From an uncultured Bacteroidales bacterium (GTDB taxonomy: Bacteria > Bacteroidota > Bacteroidia > Bacteroidales > Paludibacteraceae): a DNA stretch of 64,000 nucleotides. Both the position numbers and the translations under genes were made by a program. Below the pieces are notes generated by a model. That model searched no databases, was not told the DNA's origin, and saw only the letters and a list, made by a program, of their open reading frames with translations. The number at the start of each line of letters is the position of its first letter. Within the stretch, counting starts at the first letter, position 1. The stretch is from positions 1 through 64,000 of the forward strand of contig CAIKVR010000375.1 in NCBI GenBank assembly GCA_903830915.1, written 5' to 3'. Shown one piece after another: positions 9,345 through 18,736 of the stretch.

Positions 9345-11216
9345 TTATTCAGGTGTCAACGTAATTTCCATCAATCTCATTAACTCGGTTGTAGATATTT
9401 TCAGAGGCTCAATTAAAATATCATGGTTGCCTTTATCCAAAGAAAATTTCCCTAAATCGAGGGTGATGGACTCTCCATCTTTTGGTTGCGGATTAATCTG
9501 AGATTCAATCAATGTGTTACCATCTGCGCTCAGTCTGAAAGTTCCTTCACTTTCTTTGTTTCCAATATATTTCAGGGTGATTTTATAGATGCAACTTGAC
9601 TCAAGTCTTAATGTCCAGCCAATTTTTTGTTCAGTCTTATTCCAATTCTGAACATAGTAGCGATTTGTTTTTCCATCGCCAAAAGTCAGTCCTTTTCCCT
9701 GAATTTTGGCATCAAATACCAGTATTCGGTTGGGTGAAGTCGTAGAAAGAAGTCGTGTTTGGTCGGCAACAATGGCACTTTTCGTCTCGAGAACAATAAC
9801 CGTGTTTATCGTATCGGGTGCCTGTAATGGAATAGCAATACTTAAATCAAGCGGATTGATTCTTTTAACGGCAAGTGACTTTTTTGCTGGATTGGCAAGG
9901 TTCCAAGCCCTTTCAACTTCGCTCTTCAACCCACCAACAATAAGTTTCCCGTTTTTGGGCCAGTTAAAGACATGAAGGTATATTTTGTTTTCCTTTTGTG
10001 TACACACGCCCCAATTTTGAATGGCCAAAGGTGAACGGTCTGTACCATAAATACTTTCGCCGTTTACAGTCATCCATTTTCCGATACCACTTAATATATC
10101 AAGATCCTTCTGATCCATTTTGCCATTGCCCATGGGTCCAACATTCATCAACTCATTTCCACCCTTCGATGCTGATTTTGCCAATAATCGAACGAAAAAA
10201 TCGGCAGTTTTATGACTATTATCCAACTTGTGGTATCCATAGGATTCATTGGTGGTGGGTACGCCTTCCCAGTTTCCAGTTACCGACAAAAACTCGGCAG
10301 GTCTATCGGCAGTATTTTTATAATCGCCAAACTGTGTATTGGCAGTAGAAGCCAATCGCCCATTCACTACCACATTGGGATCAGTTGCCCGTATGGCTTG
10401 AAGTATTCTGAGATTTTCCGAAAAAGGCAATTTATGGGCAGTATCAAACCAAAGCAGATCGGGATGATATTTGGTAAGCAACTCCACAATTTGCGGAATT
10501 GCTTTTTCATCTACGTATTTCACGGCTTTGGGCAGTCGTTCAGGTTGCACATCAAACCAGTTTTTTCCACCATGCAACAGTAGATCTCCACCCGGATTGT
10601 CATATTCCCAATCGTTTCCAGGAGCATCGGGGTGTTCCCAATCAAATGCGTGCGAATAGTAAAACCCGAATTTGATTCCGTTTTTTTTGCAAGCCGCACT
10701 CAACTCAGCCATCGGATCACGCTTGAATGGCGTTTGTTGGAGGATATTAAAATCCGATACTTTCGAATCGTACATTGCAAATCCGTCGTGGTGCTTGGCA
10801 GTAATCACGAAATAACGCATCCCCGCATTTTTTGCTACAGTGATCCATTCGTCTGCATTAAAACCAATGGGATTAAACTGATGTGCCAATTCAAGGTATT
10901 CTTTTCGGGTTATTTTTTGTGAACGCATTATGTGTTCGGCATAGCCATTAACAGGTTTTCCTTTCCACTCTCCTCCCGGCAATGAATAGATTCCCCAATG
11001 AACAAACATACCAAATCGGGCTTCTTTCCACCATGCAATACGTTGGTCAACAGTTTTCATAGAAGCCGTCCACCAACCATTTACGGCTTCATCTATAACT
11101 TTCTGATCACGTGCTTTGGCCTGATTGTACATAATTGCATCCTCGTCACCTTTCTGAGCCCAAATTACAGAAGTCGTAAATAATAGAATGCTTACTAAAA
11201 ATAGAATATTCTTCAT
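9345..11216 (-). CDS. GH29 alpha-L-fucosidase with C-terminal accessory domain
   Basis: This 623-residue protein has a signal peptide (about 1-20, VIWAQ). The GH29 barrel shows RFGMFVHWGIYSLPGGEW (68-85), KHHDGFAMYDS (141-151) and the nucleophile Asp258 in HPDLLWFD. Its DGF and GIYS motifs are those of canonical GH29 enzymes, unlike the other two GH29 proteins here. After the usual C-terminal sandwich comes an extra domain of about 130 residues (about 490-623, ending LMEITLTP). It resembles a CBM-type beta-sandwich and may hold the enzyme on a polymer. The gene lies between GH3 and GH29 copy 1 with 25-29 bp gaps. Fucose release is a family inference. The linkage specificity cannot be read from the sequence. 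Confidence 0.92.
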   Translation of the reverse strand: MKNILFLVSILLFTTSVIWAQKGDEDAIMYNQAKARDQKVIDEAVNGWWTASMKTVDQRIAWWKEARFGMFVHWGIYSLPGGEWKGKPVNGYAEHIMRSQKITRKEYLELAHQFNPIGFNADEWITVAKNAGMRYFVITAKHHDGFAMYDSKVSDFNILQQTPFKRDPMAELSAACKKNGIKFGFYYSHAFDWEHPDAPGNDWEYDNPGGDLLLHGGKNWFDVQPERLPKAVKYVDEKAIPQIVELLTKYHPDLLWFDTAHKLPFSENLRILQAIRATDPNVVVNGRLASTANTQFGDYKNTADRPAEFLSVTGNWEGVPTTNESYGYHKLDNSHKTADFFVRLLAKSASKGGNELMNVGPMGNGKMDQKDLDILSGIGKWMTVNGESIYGTDRSPLAIQNWGVCTQKENKIYLHVFNWPKNGKLIVGGLKSEVERAWNLANPAKKSLAVKRINPLDLSIAIPLQAPDTINTVIVLETKSAIVADQTRLLSTTSPNRILVFDAKIQGKGLTFGDGKTNRYYVQNWNKTEQKIGWTLRLESSCIYKITLKYIGNKESEGTFRLSADGNTLIESQINPQPKDGESITLDLGKFSLDKGNHDILIEPLKISTTELMRLMEITLTPE

Positions 11217-11241
11217 TTTAATTTTATTGATTTTGATAAAC

Positions 11242-13446
11242 CTAATTTATTGCTACCATTATTTTCTTTTCAATTTTATCAGACGAAGTTCCCAGCAGGA
11301 TTTCATATTGACCTGCATTTACTTTTTTAGTCTGCGTTGCATCGTTGTAAGTACTCCATTCTCTTATGGGTAATTCAATTGTTACTTTTTGAGTTTCACC
11401 AGCTTTAAGAAAAACTTTTTTAAATCCTTTCAATTCCTTTTTGGGACGCAAAGCAGGGGAGTTGATTTCGGCAATGTAAACCTGAGCCACTTCTGCACCA
11501 TCCTTTTTACCCGTATTGGTTAACATAAAGGAAAGCTTGACAATATCGTTGGCGCCATAAACGGTTGTTACGGTTGTTGGTTTTCCATATTTGAAAGTGG
11601 TATACGACAACCCGAATCCAAATGCAAAAAGAGGTTTTCCGGAAAAGTAGCGATAAGTACGATTCGCCATGCTGTAGTCCAAAAAATCGGGTAAGTCCGC
11701 ATCGTTCTTGTAAAAAGTAATAGGTAACCGCCCCGAAGGATTGTAATCGCCAAAAAGCACATCGGCAATGGCGGTTCCTGCCGATTGTCCGCCATACCAG
11801 GCCTGAAGGATGGCATTTACATTTTCAGCCTCCCACTCCATACCGATAGCACTTCCACTCATGTTTACGAAAACCAGCGGCTTTCCTGTTGACTTGAGGG
11901 CTTTCAACATTGCAGTTTGTATTTTTGGCAAAGCAATGGTTGTTCTGTCACCACCGTTGAAACCTTCTGTTGCTTCCTTGCCGGCATCGCCTTCTTCCCC
12001 TTCGAGTTGTGGAGAAATGCCTCCAAAATAAATAATTACATCTGCTTTTGAAGCTTGCACTACAACTGATTCTATACTTTTATTTTCAATGAGTTTTGTA
12101 TAATTTACACCTGCATCGTAAATCACTTTTACATCTCTACCCAGTTTATTTTTTATTCCTTGCAGTGGAGTCACTATTTCTTGTGGAATTCCATTGTAAT
12201 TTCCCAATTGTACCACTTTATTGTCTGCGTTTGGGCCAATAATAGCAATGGTTTTTATTGACTTTGATAACGGTAATAATTTATTGTTTTTGAGCAATAC
12301 GATAGACTGTCGAGCCATGTCCAATGCATGTTGTTTATGAACATGATTGTTCAGGTTTGAATAAGGAATTTTTGAAAAAGGAACTTTCTCATCGGCGTCA
12401 AACATACCCAACCGAAATCGAATCATGTAAAGTCGTTTCACCGATTCATCCAGCTTAGATTCCGGAATGAGTCCTTCTTTTACCGCATCTTTCAACATTG
12501 GATATGACCACAATTTGTTCCAATCCTCACCACATTCCAAATCAGTGCCGTTCATAACTGCTTTTGCAGCTGCATGTTTAGCATCGTCATCCGTTTTATG
12601 GTGCATCCAAAAATCATTAACAGCTCCACAATCAGAGGTAACGTAACCTGTAAACTTCCATTCATTGCGGAGAATCTGCATCATCAGAGTTTCGCTACCA
12701 CAGCAAGGTTTACCATTGTATCTGTTATAGGCACACATCACCGAGGACACTTTTGCATTGACCACCAAATTGCGAAAAGCCGGCAGATAGGTATCCCACA
12801 AATCGCTTTCGCTTACGCTAATATCAAAAGTGTGTCGTCCGGTTTCAGGTCCGCTATGTACTGCAAAATGCTTTGCACAAGCCGATGTTTTTAGGTATTT
12901 AGAGTCATTTCCCTGCAATCCCTTCACAATAGCCATTCCGAGTTGACCGGTCAAATATGGGTCCTCACCATACGTTTCCTGACCTCGACCCCAACGTGGA
13001 TCGCGAAATATATTGATATTCGGTGTCCAGAAAGTCAAGCCTTTGTATTTAGTTCCTAATTTTCCCTTCTGCAACGATTCGTTGTAAATGGCCCTGGCTT
13101 CGTCGGAAGAAATTTCACCCATTTTCAGTATGGCTTTTCGGTCAAAATTTGCAGCCAGGGCAATAGCCTGAGGAAACACGGTAACCGTATCGCCGGAACG
13201 AGCCACACCATGTAAGGTCTCGTTCCACCAATTATAGGCAGGAATTCCTAACCGTTCTATTGCCGGAGATTGTTCGACCATTTGCGACACTTTTTCTTCG
13301 AGTGTCAGCCTGGAAACCAAGTCATTTACCCTCACTTCAAAACTTAGATTTTCGTTTTGAAATGGGTATTTATTCTCTGCAATTAGCGTATTTTCGTAAG
13401 TGGAGAAAACCAAAAACATTAAACCTAAAACCTTGAATGATTTCAT
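11242..13446 (-). CDS. GH3 glycoside hydrolase, beta-xylosidase-like subgroup
   Basis: The 734-residue product has a signal peptide (about 1-23). A GH3 N-terminal domain follows with GIPAYNWWNETLHG (67-80) and RDPRWGRGQETYGEDP (148-163). The KH and H substrate-site residues are in CAKHFAVHSG (190-199), and the nucleophile is Asp272 in GYVTSDCGAV. The second GH3 domain contains EGEEGD near residue 490. A C-terminal FnIII-like domain lies at about 650-725. The YNWWNETLHG signature is typical of the beta-xylosidase/alpha-arabinofuranosidase branch of GH3, so xylose or arabinose side chains are the best guess, although beta-glucosidases also occur in this family. It is probably a periplasmic member of the 13-gene unit, with 22-25 bp gaps. 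Confidence 0.93.
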   Translation of the reverse strand: MKSFKVLGLMFLVFSTYENTLIAENKYPFQNENLSFEVRVNDLVSRLTLEEKVSQMVEQSPAIERLGIPAYNWWNETLHGVARSGDTVTVFPQAIALAANFDRKAILKMGEISSDEARAIYNESLQKGKLGTKYKGLTFWTPNINIFRDPRWGRGQETYGEDPYLTGQLGMAIVKGLQGNDSKYLKTSACAKHFAVHSGPETGRHTFDISVSESDLWDTYLPAFRNLVVNAKVSSVMCAYNRYNGKPCCGSETLMMQILRNEWKFTGYVTSDCGAVNDFWMHHKTDDDAKHAAAKAVMNGTDLECGEDWNKLWSYPMLKDAVKEGLIPESKLDESVKRLYMIRFRLGMFDADEKVPFSKIPYSNLNNHVHKQHALDMARQSIVLLKNNKLLPLSKSIKTIAIIGPNADNKVVQLGNYNGIPQEIVTPLQGIKNKLGRDVKVIYDAGVNYTKLIENKSIESVVVQASKADVIIYFGGISPQLEGEEGDAGKEATEGFNGGDRTTIALPKIQTAMLKALKSTGKPLVFVNMSGSAIGMEWEAENVNAILQAWYGGQSAGTAIADVLFGDYNPSGRLPITFYKNDADLPDFLDYSMANRTYRYFSGKPLFAFGFGLSYTTFKYGKPTTVTTVYGANDIVKLSFMLTNTGKKDGAEVAQVYIAEINSPALRPKKELKGFKKVFLKAGETQKVTIELPIREWSTYNDATQTKKVNAGQYEILLGTSSDKIEKKIMVAIN

Positions 13447-13468
13447 AATTTTATGATTATTGAATTTA

Positions 13469-14737
13469 CTATTTTTGAAAATTAATATAGAACAAATTCA
13501 TCAAGAAATTCTTGTCTTTGAGAGCCGATAAACCATTCAGCATTTTTTTGCTTTCGGGGTATTTATCTTGCGTATATAAATAAACTTCATAAACATCTGA
13601 AGGATTGACTTTCTCTTTATATTCCCATTTTTTTGTTCCCAAAATATATGGATTAACAAAATCGATAGCGGTCTTTAAGCCAACAGTCTGAGGTGCTCTT
13701 ATTTCCCACAGATTCAACCCAACTTTATCCCCTAGTATACAGAGATTTACAAATCCCCGTAAATTCATTCCTGTATATCCCCACGGATTGGCTCTGTCAA
13801 GTTCTTTTGGCATAGAGCCATCTGGCTCTATCTGGGTTGCCATACGTAATGTCGGAACTTGTGACAACACATCATAAGCCTGTTGTTTTTCACCAATATA
13901 AAGCAAGCAACTTGAAAGTAAAATATCATAATAAACGCCGTGATTATTTGTCATTTGAGATTCCTTTTTCCCATTCTCGCTTTGTTGTAACCAAACTGAG
14001 AACTTTCCAATCCAACTTTTAAGTGCTGCATCGTCATCTTTGTTCCAAAATTTTGAAGTTTCAAGCATGGCAACCGCATTCAACACATTTGGGTAACTGT
14101 TGGCTTCAATAATTCCGTAATAAGCGCCACGCCCCAATTTTGGGTCATTGGGAACAAATTGTGCAAAATCCATATCCGGATTCATTTTGGTAGCTTCATT
14201 TATATACCAAACCCTCAATTGTGAAACTGCTGCCTGAGCATATTCTTGTTTCCCCGAAAACCACCATGCCAGCGTAAAATTCCATACACGGTCGGCCATT
14301 TTATACATACGGCGCGAATCAAATTTTATAACTCCTGCCTCATTGGTTTTACCGTCCTTTCTTATCCACGGTTTTGTGGCATCTAAACTGTCCGGCCAGA
14401 AATACTTGGACAAGCTGCAATAGGCATGCATATCGCCATTGACATACGCTGCAGCTTCGGAAGACTTTTGGGTGACAGCTACGTCAGGTTCCAAGAGCAT
14501 TTTATCTGCTTTTTTATAAACCTCTTTCAACTTCATTTGAATGGAATCTGAATTATTTGCCAATTTCCGGGCTTGTATTAAATTCTGCTCATACAAGGTA
14601 AAGCTACGAAGTTTTTTTTCGCCCGATTCAATCTTTGATACTTTTGAAGTTGAAATTTGATTTTTCGGTTTTTCGGAAGCAAAGCTATACACAAAGGCAA
14701 TTGTCAATAAAGCAATTAATACACTATTTTTTCTCAT
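13469..14737 (-). CDS. Alginate_lyase-domain protein, PL38-like uronate lyase
   Basis: This 422-residue protein has a signal peptide (about 1-20) and one (alpha/alpha)-barrel domain of the alginate_lyase (PF05426) type. Visible landmarks are FDSRRMYKMADRVWNFTLAWWF (short helices near 139-160), NSYPNVLNAVAML (213-225) and the Asn-Asn-His motif TNNHGVYYD (263-271). That Asn/His/Tyr set is the usual catalytic core of this fold. PL38 members of this family cut beta-1,4-glucuronan, and other members cut alginate. I favour a glucuronate- or oligouronate-acting lyase because of the neighbouring PL8 and GH88 genes. The next gene, PL14-like, is only 8 bp upstream, so the two lyases are probably made together. 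No lipobox or T9SS tail is present. Confidence 0.8.
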   Translation of the reverse strand: MRKNSVLIALLTIAFVYSFASEKPKNQISTSKVSKIESGEKKLRSFTLYEQNLIQARKLANNSDSIQMKLKEVYKKADKMLLEPDVAVTQKSSEAAAYVNGDMHAYCSLSKYFWPDSLDATKPWIRKDGKTNEAGVIKFDSRRMYKMADRVWNFTLAWWFSGKQEYAQAAVSQLRVWYINEATKMNPDMDFAQFVPNDPKLGRGAYYGIIEANSYPNVLNAVAMLETSKFWNKDDDAALKSWIGKFSVWLQQSENGKKESQMTNNHGVYYDILLSSCLLYIGEKQQAYDVLSQVPTLRMATQIEPDGSMPKELDRANPWGYTGMNLRGFVNLCILGDKVGLNLWEIRAPQTVGLKTAIDFVNPYILGTKKWEYKEKVNPSDVYEVYLYTQDKYPESKKMLNGLSALKDKNFLMNLFYINFQK

Positions 14738-14745
14738 TTCTCTAT

Positions 14746-15528
14746 TTATTTATTTTTTGTCCACTGTAAATCGTCTATATACAAATAATTATCATACGAA
14801 GGAATTACACCACCTCCACCTGGAAATGATTCGAATGATAATTTAGTTATTTTACGACCAGTTTCCACTCTAACAAAACGCATGGTATCCACATCAATTT
14901 TCTTGACACCATTGCACCAGACTTCTATTCGTCCATCTGCTTTATCCACAGAACTTTGCATGCTAACAGTGAGTTTTATGGTATTCCATTTTCCACGGGG
15001 CATGGAATACTTTTGATTGCCAGGATTGTTGCCATATTTACCCTTCATTTCGCAATAATAGACATACAATTGATTAGAAATGGAATCACCATGCGCATCA
15101 AACTGAATTCGCACACTTCCACCATCTCCGTTGGTACGTGCTTCTTCGGCCCTTCCACCGTTATAAATTGCACCAATATTGAATCCAAATTGCTTTCCAT
15201 GCAACCCTTTCTCGAAAGTATCATCGTATTTAATGCGGTATTGGAGTGTATATTGGTCGGCAGCTTCAATTTGTGGTTGTGCCGAAGCGCCGGTATTATC
15301 AACCTTCACACCTTTCTTAAAAGTTATTTTGTACACGTTGTTTTCGATTTTTGCAAATCCACGGTTATCGAAATATTTTCCATTCCCAAAATCTTTCGCA
15401 AGCATTTCGCTAGTGTAAGGTCCATTGGGAAGATTGAAATTTACAGCTTTTTTAGCAAAAACAGCTTGTGCAAAAATTGAACTTGAAAGTCCACAAAACA
15501 TTGACATTAGCAAAATTGATTTTTTCAT
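14746..15528 (-). CDS. PL14-like secreted beta-jelly-roll protein, probable lyase
   Basis: This 260-residue protein has a signal peptide (about 1-20, IFAQ). Its beta-sandwich resembles the PL14/PL20 group. The motifs that suggest this are GKQFGFNIGAIYNGG, the Arg-containing strand GGSVRIQFDAHGD, YVYYCEMKGKYGN and a late Trp-rich strand GKWNTIKLTVSM. PL14 and PL20 enzymes cleave alginate or glucuronan. It is the immediate partner of the PL38-like gene. Its family assignment is from the motif pattern only. A non-catalytic glycan-binding jelly roll is the main alternative. It carries no lipobox and no sorting tail, so the periplasm is likely. Confidence 0.6.
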   Translation of the reverse strand: MKKSILLMSMFCGLSSSIFAQAVFAKKAVNFNLPNGPYTSEMLAKDFGNGKYFDNRGFAKIENNVYKITFKKGVKVDNTGASAQPQIEAADQYTLQYRIKYDDTFEKGLHGKQFGFNIGAIYNGGRAEEARTNGDGGSVRIQFDAHGDSISNQLYVYYCEMKGKYGNNPGNQKYSMPRGKWNTIKLTVSMQSSVDKADGRIEVWCNGVKKIDVDTMRFVRVETGRKITKLSFESFPGGGGVIPSYDNYLYIDDLQWTKNK

Positions 15529-15561
15529 GCGAATACTATTGATTAATTATTGATAATTTTT

Positions 15562-17109
15562 TTATTTCACTTCTTCCTCAGACACATCCACCGCTACGGC
15601 AGAATTGATATTATCTGTTCTAAATGGGTAAGCTGCAAGTCCTTCCATGTTTTGCAAATTTGTCATAGCGCCATCGGTATAAGCATATCGAACTGCCACC
15701 GGTTTGCTTACATTGGGTGATGATACAACAACTGTTTGACCCTCAATTATTGCTTTTGCAGGATAGAATTTGGCATCCTCACCTGCAATTTTAAAGCATC
15801 TCAAATAACTGCTGTCTTTTGTAGTCAAGCCACCAACTAACGATTCCTTTTTGTAACTGATAATTATTTTATCGCCAATGATTTGGTGTGATTTATACAC
15901 AGGACCGAGATATTGAACTTTCTGTTCGTAATCTTTCGCCAAAGCCCATAAAGCAAGACGAATGCCTACATCTTTTTTATTACGGGGATGAGAATCGGAA
16001 CGTTCATCAGCATTTTGCATTAAATCGCTGGTGACAATAATACCTGTTTTGGGAATGGTCATGATGGCACTTTGGCAATCACGAAAAATGCCCCTGCCAA
16101 ATTTAGTGTCGTTCGCTTGCTTGTCTTTGTAAAACCTCGGGGTCATTTGCACGGCATAAAAAGAGAAATCAGTTCCCCAATCTTTACGCCAATCCTTTAT
16201 CATAGCGAGATTTGCTTTGGTATAGATTTCATTATCTCCAACATTCGATTCACCCTGATACCAAATAACCCCTTTGATGGCAAAGGGAATGATGGGTGCT
16301 ATCATGGCATTATAAAAAAGATAGGGTTTTTTAGTTGTTGAACTAACGACCGGATCAACATATTTCTTTTTCAAAACCGAATCGGCTTCCAATACATCCC
16401 TTTTTAACCAGCACTGAATAGCAGAACCGGAAAAAGCATCTTGTATCAAACCAATGGGTACATTCACATTTTTGTTGGTATATAATTGTCGACCAAAATA
16501 ATAAGCGACAGCCGAAAAATTAGCAACAGTGGCAGTCGAACAACTTGTCCAAGAGCCGCTGCAATTAACCTGCGGTATTTGGGCACTGTCTTTTTTTACA
16601 TTGAAAAGTCGGATATTCGGGTAATTTGCAGCTTGCATTTCATTGTTATAATCAACTGCATCAAAGCGTTTTTCCAATGCTTTCAATGAAATCTCCATAT
16701 TCGATTGCCCGGCACAAACCCAAACTTCTCCTATCAAAATATTATCAAAACTTATTGAGTTTACTTGTCCCTTTACCGAAAGTGTATAAATTGGAGCTTG
16801 ACCTGCGTTAGCTTTCGGTGTTTCAATTTTTGCTTTCCATTTTCCATCAATTCCGACGGTAGTTTTTTTAGTTTTTCCCCAACTAGCAATTATTTCTATC
16901 TTATCTCCCGATTTTCCCCAACCCCAAATTGGTACTTGGGTGTTTTGCTGTAACACCATGTTGTTTCCAAAGATATTGGGCATTGTGATAGTTGCAGTTT
17001 CAGTTCTGGAAATGGTATTTTGTTGACCAAAACCAGTGCCAATAGTTGCAAAAAACAATACAACAAAAAGTAATATTTTTGCACAATCTTGTATCGAAAA
17101 CTTTCTCAT
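15562..17109 (-). CDS. Sialate O-acetylesterase-like carbohydrate esterase (SASA), periplasmic twin
   Basis: This 515-residue protein has a signal peptide (about 1-29, TGFGQ). A beta-sandwich follows, starting NMVLQQNTQVPIWGWG. The SGNH hydrolase domain has the nucleophile Ser136 in VCAGQSNMEIS, WYQGESN, and a late His in DSHPR. Enzymes of this class remove O-acetyl groups from sialic acid or from other glycans such as xylan. With no sialidase nearby, glycan deacetylation is the more likely role. The core is closely related to residues 365-800 of the larger SASA fusion at 18737, with the same WGWG, GKW, QAP and GQSNM landmarks. It lacks the lectin module, FnIII and T9SS tail, so it looks like the periplasmic member of a pair. 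Confidence 0.88.
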   Translation of the reverse strand: MRKFSIQDCAKILLFVVLFFATIGTGFGQQNTISRTETATITMPNIFGNNMVLQQNTQVPIWGWGKSGDKIEIIASWGKTKKTTVGIDGKWKAKIETPKANAGQAPIYTLSVKGQVNSISFDNILIGEVWVCAGQSNMEISLKALEKRFDAVDYNNEMQAANYPNIRLFNVKKDSAQIPQVNCSGSWTSCSTATVANFSAVAYYFGRQLYTNKNVNVPIGLIQDAFSGSAIQCWLKRDVLEADSVLKKKYVDPVVSSTTKKPYLFYNAMIAPIIPFAIKGVIWYQGESNVGDNEIYTKANLAMIKDWRKDWGTDFSFYAVQMTPRFYKDKQANDTKFGRGIFRDCQSAIMTIPKTGIIVTSDLMQNADERSDSHPRNKKDVGIRLALWALAKDYEQKVQYLGPVYKSHQIIGDKIIISYKKESLVGGLTTKDSSYLRCFKIAGEDAKFYPAKAIIEGQTVVVSSPNVSKPVAVRYAYTDGAMTNLQNMEGLAAYPFRTDNINSAVAVDVSEEEVK

Positions 17110-17162
17110 ATCATTCTTTTTTGGGAATTGAAAATTTTGTTGTAAATATACGGACTATTCGA

Positions 17163-18710
17163 TTACTCTTTCAGTTTCACTTCATAAGTCGGCACATTAG
17201 TTTCATCTAACTTCATCTTAAAGCATAAAGCATAATTCGATGGCAAAGTGCTGGGAAGTTGTATGATAAGTGCATCGGCAGTACGTTCAAATTTAATTTT
17301 TTCGTTGCTGCCCAACATTTGAATTTCGTTAATTTTACCAATTAAAGTTAAGGTTGATGATAGTGATTTTATCGACACTTCTTTGGTAGGAGTATTCAGC
17401 ACAAAAGCATAAAGATACCCTCCTTTGGTGGTAAACCGAATATCTTGTGCGGTATATGAATTTCTTTGTTCTTTAAACGACCCGGCTTGCGTCTTTGTAG
17501 GACCTTCGCCATAGACAAACCAAGGGCGAGTGCCATAAATTCCTTCTCCGTTTACTTTCAACCATGCACCAATTTCACGCAATAAGGCAATCTGATTTTC
17601 GGGCAATGTTCCATCACTTCTCAGACCCACATTCAATAGCAAATTGCCATTTTTACTGACTATGTCAATCAAATTTCCAACAAGTATATCAGCAGTAAAT
17701 CCATTATCGCATTTCCAATAAAACCAACCGCTTCGTTGAATATCTGTATCTGTTTGCCAAGGATCAGCACGCAAAAATTCCAATTGACCACGTTCAATAT
17801 CCCACACAAACGCTCTTTTATCAGGGCCGTATTTCAGATTCAATACCGCTTCCAATTTGCCGTTGTGATTTTTCATACTTTCGTTATAGTAATGAGCTGC
17901 AAGTTCATAGCCATAATTCATTTTTCCTTGGTTGCCCGGAAGTCCACCATCGAAATAGATTAAATCGGGTTTGTAATTGTCGATAATTTCTTTGGTGCGC
18001 ATAAACCAATATTTCATCCATTTATCATCTTTTTCAAAATCTATTTTATAATTACTGCAATAGAAATCGGCATATTTGGGGTCGGCACCATCATATTTTC
18101 TCGCAGTTTTCAAAAAGTACGGAGCTCTATCCACGTGCGATGATACTCCAAAGCGCATTCCGTATTTATCTGCAGCTTCTTTCCAACCTTTCAGAATATC
18201 TTTGTGTGGTCCCATATTGTACGAATTCCATGGATTCATGGATTTATACATGTCGAAATTATCATGATGTACAGCAACCGGAACTATGTATTTTGCTCCA
18301 ATTTCCTTATAAAATCCAACCAAAGAATCTGGATTCCATTTTTCGGCTTTGAACAATGGAATAAAATCTTTGTATCCGAATTTATTCAAATCACCGTATC
18401 TTTTTATATGCCAGGCCATTACTTTTGCTGCGCCAATGCTATCCTTTTTAGAATCACCTTCGCCGGGACCGTACATATATTTGGCATACCAGCTACCGCC
18501 ATACTGACGGTTTTCGTCGATGGCAGACATGATTCCCCAATGCATAAAAATGCCGAATTTAGCATCTCTAAACCATTCGGGACATTGATAATTCTCTGCA
18601 ATGGATTTCAGGTTCGGTTCAAATTTCTGAGCTGTAATTTTTTGCGGAATGAACTGACTGAAAAGAAACAAGTTCGCAAATATCAGTTGACACACTTTTC
18701 CTGACTTCAT
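17163..18710 (-). CDS. GH29 alpha-L-fucosidase, copy 2
   Basis: This 515-residue protein has a signal peptide (about 1-28, KITAQ). The GH29 barrel shows FRDAKFGIFMHWGIMSA (47-63), PVAVHHDNF (144-152) and the nucleophile Asp254 in KPDLIYFDGG, which is the canonical GH29 motif. It is paralogous to the GH29 at 7765-9315 across the whole length, including the C-terminal sandwich (NTPTKEVSIKSL against NTPTKDIQVNSL). The two genes are separated by six others, so the duplication is not a fresh tandem one. They may split fucose linkages or sulfation states between them. It is probably periplasmic and sits between the two SASA esterases, with gaps of 26 and 53 bp. Confidence 0.9.
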   Translation of the reverse strand: MKSGKVCQLIFANLFLFSQFIPQKITAQKFEPNLKSIAENYQCPEWFRDAKFGIFMHWGIMSAIDENRQYGGSWYAKYMYGPGEGDSKKDSIGAAKVMAWHIKRYGDLNKFGYKDFIPLFKAEKWNPDSLVGFYKEIGAKYIVPVAVHHDNFDMYKSMNPWNSYNMGPHKDILKGWKEAADKYGMRFGVSSHVDRAPYFLKTARKYDGADPKYADFYCSNYKIDFEKDDKWMKYWFMRTKEIIDNYKPDLIYFDGGLPGNQGKMNYGYELAAHYYNESMKNHNGKLEAVLNLKYGPDKRAFVWDIERGQLEFLRADPWQTDTDIQRSGWFYWKCDNGFTADILVGNLIDIVSKNGNLLLNVGLRSDGTLPENQIALLREIGAWLKVNGEGIYGTRPWFVYGEGPTKTQAGSFKEQRNSYTAQDIRFTTKGGYLYAFVLNTPTKEVSIKSLSSTLTLIGKINEIQMLGSNEKIKFERTADALIIQLPSTLPSNYALCFKMKLDETNVPTYEVKLKE

Positions 18711-18736
18711 AATTTTATTGTTATGGTGTAAGTTAT

